A stretch of DNA of 46,155 bases from Gemmatimonadota bacterium (GTDB lineage: Bacteria > Gemmatimonadota > Gemmatimonadetes > Gemmatimonadales > GWC2-71-9): positions 1-46,155 of the forward strand of contig JANYLJ010000035.1 of the NCBI GenBank assembly GCA_025357945.1, read 5' to 3'. The notes beneath the pieces are model-generated. The model saw only the letters and a list, made by a program, of their open reading frames with translations. It had not been told where the DNA came from and did not search any database. The position numbers were made by a program, and so were the translations under genes. How positions within the stretch are numbered: position 1 is the stretch's first letter; the number at the start of each line of letters is the position of its first letter. Of the stretch, positions 8,796-17,708 are shown in pieces.

Positions 8796-10105
8796 TACGC
8801 ATAGAGTCCGCGCATGCGGTGCATCGCGGCCACGCGATCGATGGCCAGCATATAGGCGCCGATGCGCATGCTCACCTTGTGCTTGACCGACATGCCATGC
8901 ACTTCATCGAACGAGTGGGTCATGATCTTGTGGAGGCGATCGTTCACCGTCTCCTCGTCCCAGAAGTAGCCGCTGCGATCCTGTGCCCATTCGAAGTAGG
9001 AGACCGTGACGCCACCCGCGTTCGCGAGGATGTCGGGAATCACGTACACGCCCTTGTTGTCGAGGATGACATCTGCTTGCGCGGTGGTCGGACCGTTGGC
9101 GCCTTCGCAGATGATCTTCGCCTGAATGTCATCGGCGTTCTTGCTGGTGATGACATTCTCGAGCGCGGCCGGGACCAGCACGTCGCACTTCAGCGTCAGC
9201 AGTTCCGCGTTGCTGACCCGCTCGCCCTTGTGGTAGCCGTCGAGGAATTTCTTGTCAGCGACCCATTTGAGGCAGTCGGCGATGTCGAGTCCGCGGGCGT
9301 TGAAGACGCCGCCGCTCTTGTCGCTCACGGCGACGATCTTCATGCCGGCCTCCGACATGAGTCGTGCCGCGGTGGAGCCGACGTTGCCGAACCCCTGCAC
9401 CGCCACGGTGGCGCCGCGGGTCTTCATCTTGCGCTTTGCCAGCGCGCACTGCGTGACGACGAGACAGCCGCGGCCGGTGGCGTCCTTGCGTCCGAGCGAG
9501 CCGCCCATCGCAATCGGCTTGCCGGTGACGACACCCGTCACGGTATGGCGTTTGTGCATGGAGTAGGTATCCATGATCCAGGCCATCACGCGCTCATTGG
9601 TATTGACGTCCGGTGCCGGGACGTCGGACTCCGGTCCGAGGGTTTCGATGATCGCTGAGGTGTAACGGCGGGTCACCCGCTCGATTTCACGGTCGGACAT
9701 GGTGGACGGATCACAGATGACGCCACCCTTGGAGCCGCCGAAGGGAAGATTCACCACGGCACACTTCCACGTCATCCACGCGGCGAGCGCCTTCACCTCG
9801 TCGAGCGATACGTTCATGTCGAACCGGATGCCACCCTTGGCCGGCCCGCGAGACGTATTGTGGAGGACGCGAAAGCCGGTGAAGACCTCGATCTCGCCGT
9901 TATCGCGCGGGATCGGCACCGACACGATGATCTGCTTTTCGGGTGCGCGCAGGACGCGGTAGAGGCCCGGCTCCAGATTCAGGCGGGTGGCGGCGTCATC
10001 GAATCGCGACATCATCGCCTCGAAGGGGTTTCCCTCGAGGGCGAAGCGACGATCGCGATCCTGTTTCATCAGCGGCTGTGCCTTGCGCGACTTCGATGTG
10101 GCCAT
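8795..10105 (-). CDS. gdhA: Glutamate dehydrogenase
   Basis: 436 aa, hexameric-type Glu/Leu/Phe/Val dehydrogenase. It interconverts glutamate and 2-oxoglutarate plus ammonia. Active-site lysines are in GPAKGGIRF (K90), WKCAVVNL (K114) and PFGGSKGG (K126). The Rossmann motif is [17 protein letters not shown]. The [10 protein letters not shown] type resembles archaeal and Bacillus RocG-like enzymes; cofactor preference cannot be read with confidence. A good Shine-Dalgarno (GGAGAAGG) precedes the ATG by 6 nt. An 82 bp gap upstream contains a direct repeat described separately, so this is a likely start of a transcription unit. Confidence 0.93.
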   Translation of the reverse strand: MATSKSRKAQPLMKQDRDRRFALEGNPFEAMMSRFDDAATRLNLEPGLYRVLRAPEKQIIVSVPIPRDNGEIEVFTGFRVLHNTSRGPAKGGIRFDMNVSLDEVKALAAWMTWKCAVVNLPFGGSKGGVICDPSTMSDREIERVTRRYTSAIIETLGPESDVPAPDVNTNERVMAWIMDTYSMHKRHTVTGVVTGKPIAMGGSLGRKDATGRGCLVVTQCALAKRKMKTRGATVAVQGFGNVGSTAARLMSEAGMKIVAVSDKSGGVFNARGLDIADCLKWVADKKFLDGYHKGERVSNAELLTLKCDVLVPAALENVITSKNADDIQAKIICEGANGPTTAQADVILDNKGVYVIPDILANAGGVTVSYFEWAQDRSGYFWDEETVNDRLHKIMTHSFDEVHGMSVKHKVSMRIGAYMLAIDRVAAMHRMRGLYA

Positions 10106-10154
10106 GGTGACCTTCTCCGGTCGGCGACCGATCCCAGGGTTCTGATGGACCTGC

Positions 10155-10189
10155 GTGTGACTTGAACTGAGCGTGGTGCGACTTGAACT
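10155..10189. repeat. Two direct 14-mers 21 bp apart upstream of gdhA
   Basis: GTGTGACTTGAACT (10155-10168) and GTGCGACTTGAACT (10176-10189) are identical at 13 of 14 positions and start 21 bp apart, two helical turns. The second overlaps the lpxK stop codon. A further GTGTGAC occurs at 10192. They lie 50-85 bp upstream of the gdhA start, a position suited to a regulator site, but they could also be a small local duplication. Confidence 0.5.
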
Positions 10190-11225
10190 ACGTGTGACGC
10201 GCGACCACGCGATCGAGCGCTTCCCGCAACTCTGTTTCCCCCGCTTCGAAGCGTACCTGAAGTATCGCTACGAGCGGCTCCGGCACGCTGGCCGGCCAGC
10301 GATCCCGCAACTTCACGGCGTCCTTGGCGGTGACGACCACCGAATCGGTCCGTCGGGCGGCATGCGCCAACCAGGCGATGTCCTCGTCCCGAAAAACGTG
10401 GTGATCCTTCCACGTGGCGACCTGCACCTGCGCTCCGGTGCGCTTGATCTGCGCCACGAACGCGTCCGGGTCGGCGATCGCGCTGGCGGCGACCACCCGC
10501 TTCCCGGCGAGCGAGCTGACTGGGTGTTCCCGGCCGCTCACGAGCCCGCGCAATATTGCCAGTTCGAGATGGGCGATCGCAACCGGGCGCGAGGTTGTCC
10601 GACGCAGCTCGCTGGCCAGGTGCCGTGCCGTCGCGGCGTCGGCGCGCTTTCGGGTGACGACGAGTACGTCGGCGCGGTCGCATGCCGAAAAGCCCTCGCG
10701 CCACGGGCCCGCCGGCAACGGCCACCTCACCGCCTGCGATGATTCGGCGCTCACCAGGCAAATGTTCAGGTCCCGCTCTACATCGAGCCGCTGAAAGGCG
10801 TCGTCAAGCACCAGCACTTCGGCACCGTCGGCCACCGCCCTCACCGCCCCCGCGTAGCGATCGGGGTTGGCAACGACGATCGCGGCTGGCACTTGTTCGC
10901 GATGCACGAGCGCCTCGTCGTCGCCGACGCCGCGGAGCAACACCGCCGGGCGAATGCCGCGGCTCGCAAAGTGTGCCGCCACCCATGCCGCGAGCGGTGT
11001 CTTGCCCGATCCGCCGACACTGATGTTGCCGATCGCCACGCTCGGCAATGGTAGCGGTCGTGTCGCGAACCAACCGCGCCGGTAGCCCCATCGCCGCGTC
11101 GTCATTGCGGTGTACCAGATCAGGCTCGCCGGGAGCAGTACCAGTCGGGCGACGCGCGCCCCGGCGCCGCGACTCGTCCAGAGCCAGCGAACCATCCGGT
11201 GTCCGTCCCCGCGCCGGCGCGGCAT
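10188..11225 (-). CDS. lpxK: Tetraacyldisaccharide 4'-kinase LpxK
   Basis: 345 aa inner-membrane-associated P-loop kinase that phosphorylates the 4' position of the lipid A disaccharide. The Walker A region [12 protein letters not shown] (66-77) is typical of LpxK, followed by VLDDAFQ (the DDGFQ-equivalent). A hydrophobic N-terminal segment ([15 protein letters not shown]) is the usual membrane anchor. The ATG at 11225 overlaps the acyltransferase stop as TGATG; the frame is open 15 codons further up but inside that gene. It is the last gene of the lpx block. Confidence 0.93.
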   Translation of the reverse strand: MPRRRGDGHRMVRWLWTSRGAGARVARLVLLPASLIWYTAMTTRRWGYRRGWFATRPLPLPSVAIGNISVGGSGKTPLAAWVAAHFASRGIRPAVLLRGVGDDEALVHREQVPAAIVVANPDRYAGAVRAVADGAEVLVLDDAFQRLDVERDLNICLVSAESSQAVRWPLPAGPWREGFSACDRADVLVVTRKRADAATARHLASELRRTTSRPVAIAHLELAILRGLVSGREHPVSSLAGKRVVAASAIADPDAFVAQIKRTGAQVQVATWKDHHVFRDEDIAWLAHAARRTDSVVVTAKDAVKLRDRWPASVPEPLVAILQVRFEAGETELREALDRVVARHT

Positions 11226-11857
11226 CAACTCGCCAGCTCCCGCTCCACGCAGGCCAACGCCGACGCGCACTGTTGCAAGCCGGTCGCCAACCCCTCCGGA
11301 CCCGGCGAGACGGCGAACGGCTCGCCATAGCCGAGGTCGATTTCAGCGAAGGGCTTCGGCACCATCATCCGGTCCCAGGAGCCGAGGCGCCACGCCGAGC
11401 GGGTGACCGCGTGCAACGGGAGGATCAGGGCGCCGGCACGTTGTGCCGCGCGCACGACACCCGGCTTTACATCGCGCCGCGGGCCGCGCGGCCCGTCGGG
11501 CGTGATCGCGATCGTACAACCATCATCGAGTGCGCGAATGGCGCCGAGCAGTGCCCGGGCACCGCCCCGGGTCGACGACCCCGGTACGAGATGATAGCCG
11601 ATCCGCCGGGCGTAGTCCGCGAGATACTGCCCCTCGCGCGCTTCACTCACGACGATCGCGATCTGCTGCCTGCGATGCTGCCAGAGCAGCGGCAGCAGGG
11701 CCTCGTGCCACAACAGGAAAATGAATGGCTTCCGGCACTCGACCAGGCGCTGCCATCGTTCGTGGTTCCTGAGCCGGAAGCGCCACGACCGGGCCAGCGG
11801 ATCGATGATCGCTGGTGCGATCACCCGGACCACCTTCGGCGATACCCGGATTTTCAC
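11225..11857 (-). CDS. DUF374-family lysophospholipid/lipid A acyltransferase
   Basis: 210 aa. It belongs to the DUF374 group of the LPLAT acyltransferase superfamily: LWHEALLPLLW carries the catalytic-type histidine (H51) and TPDGPRGPRRDV (119-130) is the second conserved block. It lies between lpxB and lpxK, so a secondary acylation of lipid A (LpxL/LpxM-like) or a closely linked lipid step is a reasonable inference; the substrate is not shown by sequence. The GTG start at 11857 overlaps the lpxB stop (GTGA). The family normally starts a few residues before the KVVRVIAP-like segment, which fits. Confidence 0.85.
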   Translation of the reverse strand: MKIRVSPKVVRVIAPAIIDPLARSWRFRLRNHERWQRLVECRKPFIFLLWHEALLPLLWQHRRQQIAIVVSEAREGQYLADYARRIGYHLVPGSSTRGGARALLGAIRALDDGCTIAITPDGPRGPRRDVKPGVVRAAQRAGALILPLHAVTRSAWRLGSWDRMMVPKPFAEIDLGYGEPFAVSPGPEGLATGLQQCASALACVERELAS

Positions 11858-12966
11858 GTGGCAAGCAACTCCCCGGCGAGGCGGGCCACGCGCTCGCTGG
11901 CACCCGGTCCGCCAAGGCGTCGACGCACCTCGGCGAGTCCCTCGTGCTGCCGGCGCACCGCGTCCGACGCTGGGTCGAGCAGGGGGCGGACGGCGGCGAC
12001 GAGCGCGTCCCGGCTCAGCTCGCCCTGGAGCAGCTCGGGCACGATCTCGCGCTCGGCGATCAGGTTCGGCAGCGCCACCCAGGGTGTGGTCAGCAGCCGC
12101 CGCATCAGCCAGAACGACATCGGGTTGATCGAGTACGCCACGACCATCGGGACGTTCGCCAGGGCCGCCTGCAGCGTGGTCGTGCCGGACTTTGCGATCA
12201 CCGCGTCCGCAGCGGCGAGCAAGCGGGCGGAATCGTCGCGCACGATGCGCAATCCGTTCGCGTCGGGATATTCTCCCCACGTGGTCGCGGCGACCACGAC
12301 GTCCGTGCAGGCGCCATCCTGCAGCAGCTGGAGCGCGGCATTCCGCATCACCGGCCAGAGCGATGCGACTTCGCGTCCGCGCGAGCCCGGGAAGACGGCC
12401 AGCACCTTCGCGTCGTGGCGCAGTCCAAGACCGGTGCGGGCCGTGGCACGATCTGGCGGCGGTTCACTGTCGAGCAGCGGGTGGCCGACGAACGTCGCCG
12501 CCAAGCCCGCCTTCTGGAAGAACGCCACCTCGAACGGGAGGATGACGGCCAGGCGGTCCACCGCTCGACCGAACCGGATGGCGCGTTGCGGCCACCATCC
12601 CCACATCTGGGGCGCGATATACCAGAGGACCGGAATCCCGTTGCGCTTGGCTGCGCGCGCCAACCGGAGATGGAAGCCGGGGTAGTCGATCGGGATGATC
12701 AGGTCGTATCGATGCGCGTGAAAGTCGCGAATCAGCTCGCGCTCGAGACGCCAGTGGGCGGGAATCCTGGTGAGGATCTCGATCAGGCCGATCGCCGACA
12801 GTCCCTCGATGGATCGGCGTATCGATGCGCCGGCGGCCGCCATGCGCGCGCCACCGACGGCCTCGATCTCGGCGGCAGGAAGCAATCGCCGCAGCTCGGT
12901 GACGATGCGCGCGCCGTGCAGGTCGCCTGACGGCTCGCCGGCGGCTACCAGAATGCGCACCGTCAC
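11854..12966 (-). CDS. lpxB: Lipid A disaccharide synthase LpxB
   Basis: 370 aa GT19 glycosyltransferase that condenses UDP-2,3-diacylglucosamine with lipid X to the lipid A disaccharide at the inner membrane. Conserved features are the N-terminal GEPSGDLHGA, IPIDYPGFHLRLA, the YIAPQMWGWW block, FVGHPLLD and the later FPGSRGREV. It starts with GTG at 12966, overlapping the preceding oxidoreductase stop as GTGA. Length and motifs are normal. Confidence 0.95.
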   Translation of the reverse strand: MTVRILVAAGEPSGDLHGARIVTELRRLLPAAEIEAVGGARMAAAGASIRRSIEGLSAIGLIEILTRIPAHWRLERELIRDFHAHRYDLIIPIDYPGFHLRLARAAKRNGIPVLWYIAPQMWGWWPQRAIRFGRAVDRLAVILPFEVAFFQKAGLAATFVGHPLLDSEPPPDRATARTGLGLRHDAKVLAVFPGSRGREVASLWPVMRNAALQLLQDGACTDVVVAATTWGEYPDANGLRIVRDDSARLLAAADAVIAKSGTTTLQAALANVPMVVAYSINPMSFWLMRRLLTTPWVALPNLIAEREIVPELLQGELSRDALVAAVRPLLDPASDAVRRQHEGLAEVRRRLGGPGASERVARLAGELLAT

Positions 12967-13940
12967 CGCCCCAGAACTGGCACCGGTACCCGCTGCACGG
13001 CGCGGGTCACCTCGAGCGCGAGTGCGAGCGCCGCACGGCCTTCGACCGCGCTGACAATTTCGGCGGGATCACCCCGAACAGCGGTGACGAACTCCGCCAG
13101 TTCCAGCTCGAGAGCATCCGCCTCGGGTGCGGTCAGCGCCACGGTTTCGACAATTTCCTCCAGACTCGACGCGGTGCCGGGCCGCCATCCTTGGCGCAGG
13201 CGCATGAAGTTCGCCTCGCCCGTGGCCAGGTCGAGGGAGATGTACCCGGAGGGCTGGAAGATTCGCAGGCGGCGCACCCGTTCGCGTGCCACCCGCGAAC
13301 TGACCACCGAGGCGACAGCGCCACCGGCGAACTCCACGCGCGCGTTGGCGATGTCGAGGTGCGAGGATACGATCGAGACGCCGCTGGCGCGTACCTCGAC
13401 CGCCGGGACGCCGCCGACCAGATGCAGCGCCAGGTCGAGATCGTGGATCATCAGGTCAAGCACGACGGCGACGTCGGTGCCGCGGGGCTGAAACGGTGCG
13501 AGCCGAACGCCCTCGATGAACGCCGGCCGGTCGAGGACACTGCGTGCCGCACGCATCGCCCGATTGAAACGCTCGACGTGGCCAACGGCAAGCAAGACGT
13601 GGTTGCGCTCCGCTGCGGCGACCAGGTCATCGGCCTCGGCGAGCGTGACGGCGAACGGCTTCTCCATCAACACCGCCACGCCGCGGTTGAGGCACTCCAA
13701 GCCAACGACGTGATGCTGCGGCGTGGGCACGGCGACGGTGACGGCCGCGACCTGGCCGAGCAACTCCGCGCAGCTTTCGAACGCTCGGCAGCCGTAGATG
13801 GCAGCGGCCTCGACCGCCCGAGCGAGATCGGAGTCGTAGACGCCAATCAGCTTGACGCCAGGCATGGCGGCCAGGTGACGTACGTGATGCCGGCCGAGCG
13901 AGCCGACGCCCACGACACCCACGGGCATCGGCGGGGTCAC
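12963..13940 (-). CDS. Gfo/Idh/MocA oxidoreductase in lpx cluster, GnnA-like
   Basis: 325 aa. The N-terminal Rossmann motif is GVVGVGSLGRHHVRHL; K94 in MEKPFAV is the family catalytic-site lysine, and GHVERFNRA, FQPRGTDVAV and LDLMIHDLDLALHL follow. These are found in Gfo/Idh proteins encoded in lpx clusters. In Acidithiobacillus ferrooxidans, GnnA (UDP-GlcNAc 3-dehydrogenase) lies between lpxA and lpxB and works with the aminotransferase GnnB to make 3-amino lipid A precursors. Position and family match GnnA, but no GnnB is adjacent, so the reaction is uncertain. It starts with GTG at 13940, overlapping the lpxA stop; an ATG four codons later is possible. Confidence 0.8.
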   Translation of the reverse strand: MTPPMPVGVVGVGSLGRHHVRHLAAMPGVKLIGVYDSDLARAVEAAAIYGCRAFESCAELLGQVAAVTVAVPTPQHHVVGLECLNRGVAVLMEKPFAVTLAEADDLVAAAERNHVLLAVGHVERFNRAMRAARSVLDRPAFIEGVRLAPFQPRGTDVAVVLDLMIHDLDLALHLVGGVPAVEVRASGVSIVSSHLDIANARVEFAGGAVASVVSSRVARERVRRLRIFQPSGYISLDLATGEANFMRLRQGWRPGTASSLEEIVETVALTAPEADALELELAEFVTAVRGDPAEIVSAVEGRAALALALEVTRAVQRVPVPVLGR

Positions 13941-14713
13941 GCTGGGACGCCGCGCTGCGACGACGACACGAATTCGAGGAAGCGATCCACCTCGGGAGTG
14001 GCGGGCACGTCCTGGCGAGCGCGTTCGAGCGCCTGGCCGAGGTTGAGGTCGGAATTGAAGCAGTGTCGATACGCGCGCTTGAGCGCTGCGATGGTGGCCG
14101 GCGGGAACTGGTGTCGCTGCAGGCCAATGGTATTGAGGCCGTAGAGTTCTACCGGGTTGCCCACCGCCTTGACGAACGGCGGGATGTCCTGGTTCACGCG
14201 CGTCATGCCACCGATGAATGCGTAGGCACCGATGCGCCCGAACTGGTGGACCGCGACGAGACCGGAAATGACGGCACAGTCCTCGACCGTCACGTGGCCG
14301 GCGAGTTGCGTGCCGTTGGCCATGATCACACCGTCGCCGATGTGACAGTCGTGGGCGATATGGACGTAGGTCATGATGAAGGAGTTACGGCCGACAGATG
14401 TGACGCCTGCCGCACTGGTGCCGCGGTTAATCGTGGTAAACTCGCGAATGCGGGTCCCTTCGCCGATGTCGACCCACGTTTCCTCGCCGGCATACTTGAG
14501 ATCCTGCGGCGGACCGCCAAGGACCGAGCCGCTGCCGACCTGGACGTTCGCGCTGAGCCGGACGTTTCGCTCCAGCGTCGCCCGCGCGGCGATCACGCAG
14601 CCGTGGCCGATGCTGACCGCCGGCCCGATGACCGCAAATGGGCCGATCTCGACGTCGTCGCCGATCGTGGCCGACGGATCGATGAGGACCGTGGGGTGGA
14701 TGCGCTGGCTCAT
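13937..14713 (-). CDS. lpxA: UDP-N-acetylglucosamine acyltransferase LpxA
   Basis: 258 aa left-handed beta-helix trimeric acyltransferase, first step of lipid A synthesis. Hexapeptide repeats run through residues 5-180 (for example DPSATIGDDVEIGPFAVIG). The catalytic histidine is H121 in VHIAHDCHIG, equivalent to E. coli H125. GGPPQDLKY and the C-terminal helical domain (VELYGLNTIGLQRHQF) are family-typical. The acyl donor should be an acyl-ACP. If the downstream oxidoreductase is a true GnnA, this LpxA might prefer an amino-sugar substrate; I cannot tell from sequence. ATGA overlap with lpxC/fabZ. Confidence 0.96.
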   Translation of the reverse strand: MSQRIHPTVLIDPSATIGDDVEIGPFAVIGPAVSIGHGCVIAARATLERNVRLSANVQVGSGSVLGGPPQDLKYAGEETWVDIGEGTRIREFTTINRGTSAAGVTSVGRNSFIMTYVHIAHDCHIGDGVIMANGTQLAGHVTVEDCAVISGLVAVHQFGRIGAYAFIGGMTRVNQDIPPFVKAVGNPVELYGLNTIGLQRHQFPPATIAALKRAYRHCFNSDLNLGQALERARQDVPATPEVDRFLEFVSSSQRGVPA

Positions 14714-15981
14714 CGCGGCCGGAGCGTCGCCATCATTTCGCCCTCACACACGATCTGGCCGTCGACGAATGCCTTGCCACGCGTGCGAAATGTCCCGCCA
14801 CGAACCTGGAGCACCTCGACCTCGAACCGGAGCTGATCGCCGGGAAGCACCGGCTTGCGGAACCGGACGCCATCGAGGGCGGTGAAGTAGACGACCTTGG
14901 ATTCCGGAGAGTCAAAATTCCGCATCAGGAGCATGCCGCTGACTTGCGCCATCGCTTCGACAATCAGCACACCCGGCATGATCGGATGGCCCGGAAAGTG
15001 ACCCTGGAAAAAGGCCTCGTTGACCGTCACGTTCTTGATGCCGACGATGCGTACGCCCGGTTCGATCTCGATGATCCGATCGACCAGCAAGAACGGAAAG
15101 CGGTGGGGGAGCACCTTGAGGATGCTGCCGATGTCGAGCCGCGTCGGATCGGTGCGCAGCGCGCGACGGGCCAGGGCGCGCGCCAGCGCCACGTTGCCTT
15201 GATGACTCGGGCGTTCGGCGATGATGCGGGCGTCAATTCGCGCGCCGAGCAGTGACAGGTCGCCAACGATGTCGCCGAGTTTGTGGCGCACGAATTCGTC
15301 GGGCCAGCGCAGCGCGCCCGCTACCACGCCCGTGTCGGTGAGCACGACCGCCATCTCCGGCGACGCGCCTTTGAGGAGTCCCCGCTGCTGCAACCCTGCG
15401 ACTTCACGCACGAAGCCGAACGTGCGCGCACTCGCGATGTCGTTCCGGAACACGGTCGGCGTGATGGTGAAGTTGACCGACTGCCGTCCGATCATCGGGT
15501 GGTCCCACTCGATCGTCGCGGTCAGCTGAAGGCCGGTCCCGGGCGCCACGACGTAGTAGGCGTCGCCTTCCCGCACCGTGAATGGTTCGGCGACCCGCAA
15601 CGTCGCTGGATCGCCGGGATGTTCGGCGAACCCGGCGCGCTCAAACGCCTCGAACCATGGTTGGAAGGATCCGTCGAGGATCGGCGGTTCGGGACCATCG
15701 ATCGCGATGAGCAGGTCGTCGAGTTGCCACGCATGGGCCGCGGCGAGCAGGTGTTCGACGGTGTCGATCGTCGCCTTCCCGCTCGCCAGGCCGGTGCGGC
15801 GCTCGGTCGCCTGGACCTGGCCGATGCGAGCCGGAATCCGCGGCGAGCCGGGGAGGTCGTCACGCTGGAACACGATGCCGGTGCCGGGTTCCGCCGGACT
15901 GAGGCGAACCATTGTGTGGGCGCCGGTGTGCAGTCCGGTGCCGCTCAACTGCACCGTCCCGGCGAGCGTTCGCCTAGGCAT
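14710..15981 (-). CDS. lpxC/fabZ: Bifunctional LpxC deacetylase / FabZ dehydratase
   Basis: 423 aa fusion. Residues 1-275 are LpxC, the committed zinc deacetylase of lipid A synthesis: zinc ligands H77 (TVEHLLAA), H233 and D237 (FVRHKLGDIVGD), plus catalytic H260 (PSHQGN). Residues 283-423 are FabZ, 3-hydroxyacyl-ACP dehydratase: HRFPFLLVDRI, then GHFPGHPIMPGVLIVEAMAQ with catalytic H328 and E342. Fusing them couples competition for 3-hydroxyacyl-ACP between fatty acid and lipid A synthesis. Such fusions are known in Bacteroidota/Chlorobiota. The ATG overlaps the lpxD end by 8 bp. Confidence 0.96.
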   Translation of the reverse strand: MPRRTLAGTVQLSGTGLHTGAHTMVRLSPAEPGTGIVFQRDDLPGSPRIPARIGQVQATERRTGLASGKATIDTVEHLLAAAHAWQLDDLLIAIDGPEPPILDGSFQPWFEAFERAGFAEHPGDPATLRVAEPFTVREGDAYYVVAPGTGLQLTATIEWDHPMIGRQSVNFTITPTVFRNDIASARTFGFVREVAGLQQRGLLKGASPEMAVVLTDTGVVAGALRWPDEFVRHKLGDIVGDLSLLGARIDARIIAERPSHQGNVALARALARRALRTDPTRLDIGSILKVLPHRFPFLLVDRIIEIEPGVRIVGIKNVTVNEAFFQGHFPGHPIMPGVLIVEAMAQVSGMLLMRNFDSPESKVVYFTALDGVRFRKPVLPGDQLRFEVEVLQVRGGTFRTRGKAFVDGQIVCEGEMMATLRPR

Positions 15982-17002
15982 CCTCGCGCTCCTTCGCCAG
16001 CGATTCCAGTGTCTCTGCGTGCGGTCCGAGACGATACATCGCCGCCATGCCGCGGAGGAACTCGCGGTGCAGTCGCGCCGGGATCCCCGACACGGACGCG
16101 CCAGCGGGAATGTCGGCGATCACCAGCGACTTGGCACCGACCTTCACGTGGTCGCCGAGATCGACGTTGTCGATCACGCCGACCTGCCCGGCGAGGATCA
16201 CCCGGTCGCCAAGAGTGGTGCTGCCACCCACGCCGACCCCTGCCATCATCAGGCAGTGGGCCCCGACATGGACGTTGTGGGCGACATGGACGAGGTTGTC
16301 GATCTTGGTCCCCCGCCCGATCCGGGTATCGTCCAGCGACCCGCGGTCGACGCAGCTGTTCGATCCGATCTCAACGTCGTCTTCGAGGATGCAGCCACCG
16401 ACATGGGGAATCCGGGCGTGGCCTGCCGCATCGGATGCGTAGCCGAATCCCGGGCCGCCGATCACCGCCGACGCCTTGCACCACACCCGGTCGCCGAGCA
16501 CCGCATCGGCGTAGATGACGACGTGGGCATCCAGCCGGACGTCGTCGCCGATGGTGACGCCATCCTCAATCACCACGTGCGCACCGATGTGCCCGCGCGC
16601 TCCGAGACGAACACGCGCACCGAGCACCGCGTACGGGCCGATGGTGACGGCTTCGCCGAGCTGCGAGCCGGGACCGATCTGTGCCGTCGCGGCGATCCCC
16701 GGTGCGGGTGCCACGCCGGGATGAATGGCTCGCGTCGCGACAAACATCGCGCGGGCGGGGTCGGCCACGACAATCCGAGTCGCCGGGCCCGGATCGCCAG
16801 CCAGCGCCTCTGCCACCAGCACCGCCCCGGCACGGGTGTGCGCCATGGCAGCCGAATACTTCCGGCTGGCACACATCGCCAGGGCATCCGGCCCCGCCTG
16901 GTCGAGGGAGCGCACGCGCCGGAGCAGCCCGTCCCCCGGACCGGACAAGCGGCCGCCGACAAGGTCGGCGACCGCCTGAGCCGTCAACGGGTTGGCAATC
17001 AC
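15974..17002 (-). CDS. lpxD: UDP-3-O-(3-hydroxyacyl)glucosamine N-acyltransferase LpxD
   Basis: 342 aa, very close to E. coli LpxD. The N-terminal uridine-binding domain (ANPLTAQAVADLVGGRL, CASRKYSAAMAHTRAGAVLV) is followed by a hexapeptide-repeat beta-helix. The catalytic histidine lies in LVHVAHNVHVG (H242). The C-terminal helix is REFLRGMAAMYRL. I start it at GTG 17002, 5 nt after the skp stop; no in-frame upstream start gives a plausible N-terminus. Third step of lipid A synthesis. Confidence 0.93.
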   Translation of the reverse strand: MIANPLTAQAVADLVGGRLSGPGDGLLRRVRSLDQAGPDALAMCASRKYSAAMAHTRAGAVLVAEALAGDPGPATRIVVADPARAMFVATRAIHPGVAPAPGIAATAQIGPGSQLGEAVTIGPYAVLGARVRLGARGHIGAHVVIEDGVTIGDDVRLDAHVVIYADAVLGDRVWCKASAVIGGPGFGYASDAAGHARIPHVGGCILEDDVEIGSNSCVDRGSLDDTRIGRGTKIDNLVHVAHNVHVGAHCLMMAGVGVGGSTTLGDRVILAGQVGVIDNVDLGDHVKVGAKSLVIADIPAGASVSGIPARLHREFLRGMAAMYRLGPHAETLESLAKEREDA

Positions 17003-17007
17003 CCGGA

Positions 17008-17661
17008 TCAGGGCTGCGTCGGCGGCGTCGCGGGAAGCAACTCGCCACCCCCGCCGCCGCCGGGCGGCTTGATCCCGCCGCCGGTCGGCGGCTTGGCTGG
17101 CACCTTGGCGGCCGGGTCCGCCGCCTTGAGGCGGTCGATCACCCGATCCGTCAGGTCGAGCGACTTGTCGGCAGATGCGATACCGGTTCCGGCGCTCACA
17201 TCGAAGATGATGGCGCAATTGAGCTCGGCCCGCGTGCCATCGAGTACTTCTTGTACCCGCATCTGGATCGGCTGCAACAACTCGGCCTGGCGCTGGCTGA
17301 CTTTCGCGTCGAGGTCAGCCGCGCGCGTTTGCAGGTTGCCGTTCTGGTCCTGCAGCTTCTTGACCTCGGCCGCCTTCTGACTTGCCGTGAGCAACGCCGC
17401 CTTTTCGGAATACGCGACGCGGGCTGAGTCGAACGCGCCCTGCTGCTTCGCCAGTTCGGTCTTGTACGCCTCCAACTCCTTGGCGAGGAGTCCTTCCGCC
17501 TGGACATACGCCGGAATGCTCGCCAGGATTCTTTGCGCGTTGACGAGCGCGACCCTGCCGTTCAGGCACGGTGACCCGGTTTGGGCGAACGCACTCGCAG
17601 CGGGCATGAGTAACGATGCACACACCGCCGCAACCTTCAGGACATCTCGACGCATTGTCAT
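17008..17661 (-). CDS. skp: OmpH/Skp-family periplasmic chaperone
   Basis: 217 aa. Signal peptide MRRDVLKVAAVCASLLMPAASAFAQ, then GRVALVNAQRILASIPAY (typical Skp/OmpH start) and a long helical coiled-coil region (~60-150, EAYKTELAKQQGAFDSARVA) that forms the tentacles. Skp holds unfolded outer-membrane proteins and delivers them to BamA, its upstream neighbour here. The C-terminal ~40 residues are an unusual Pro/Gly-rich tail with a run of six Gly. Start chosen at ATG 17661, preceded by AAGGAT; an ATG two codons later is possible. Confidence 0.88.
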   Translation of the reverse strand: MTMRRDVLKVAAVCASLLMPAASAFAQTGSPCLNGRVALVNAQRILASIPAYVQAEGLLAKELEAYKTELAKQQGAFDSARVAYSEKAALLTASQKAAEVKKLQDQNGNLQTRAADLDAKVSQRQAELLQPIQMRVQEVLDGTRAELNCAIIFDVSAGTGIASADKSLDLTDRVIDRLKAADPAAKVPAKPPTGGGIKPPGGGGGGELLPATPPTQP

Positions 17662-17708
17662 CCGATCCTTGTGGGAACGTAACCAGTGAAAGCGGCCATG
17701 ACGGGCCG

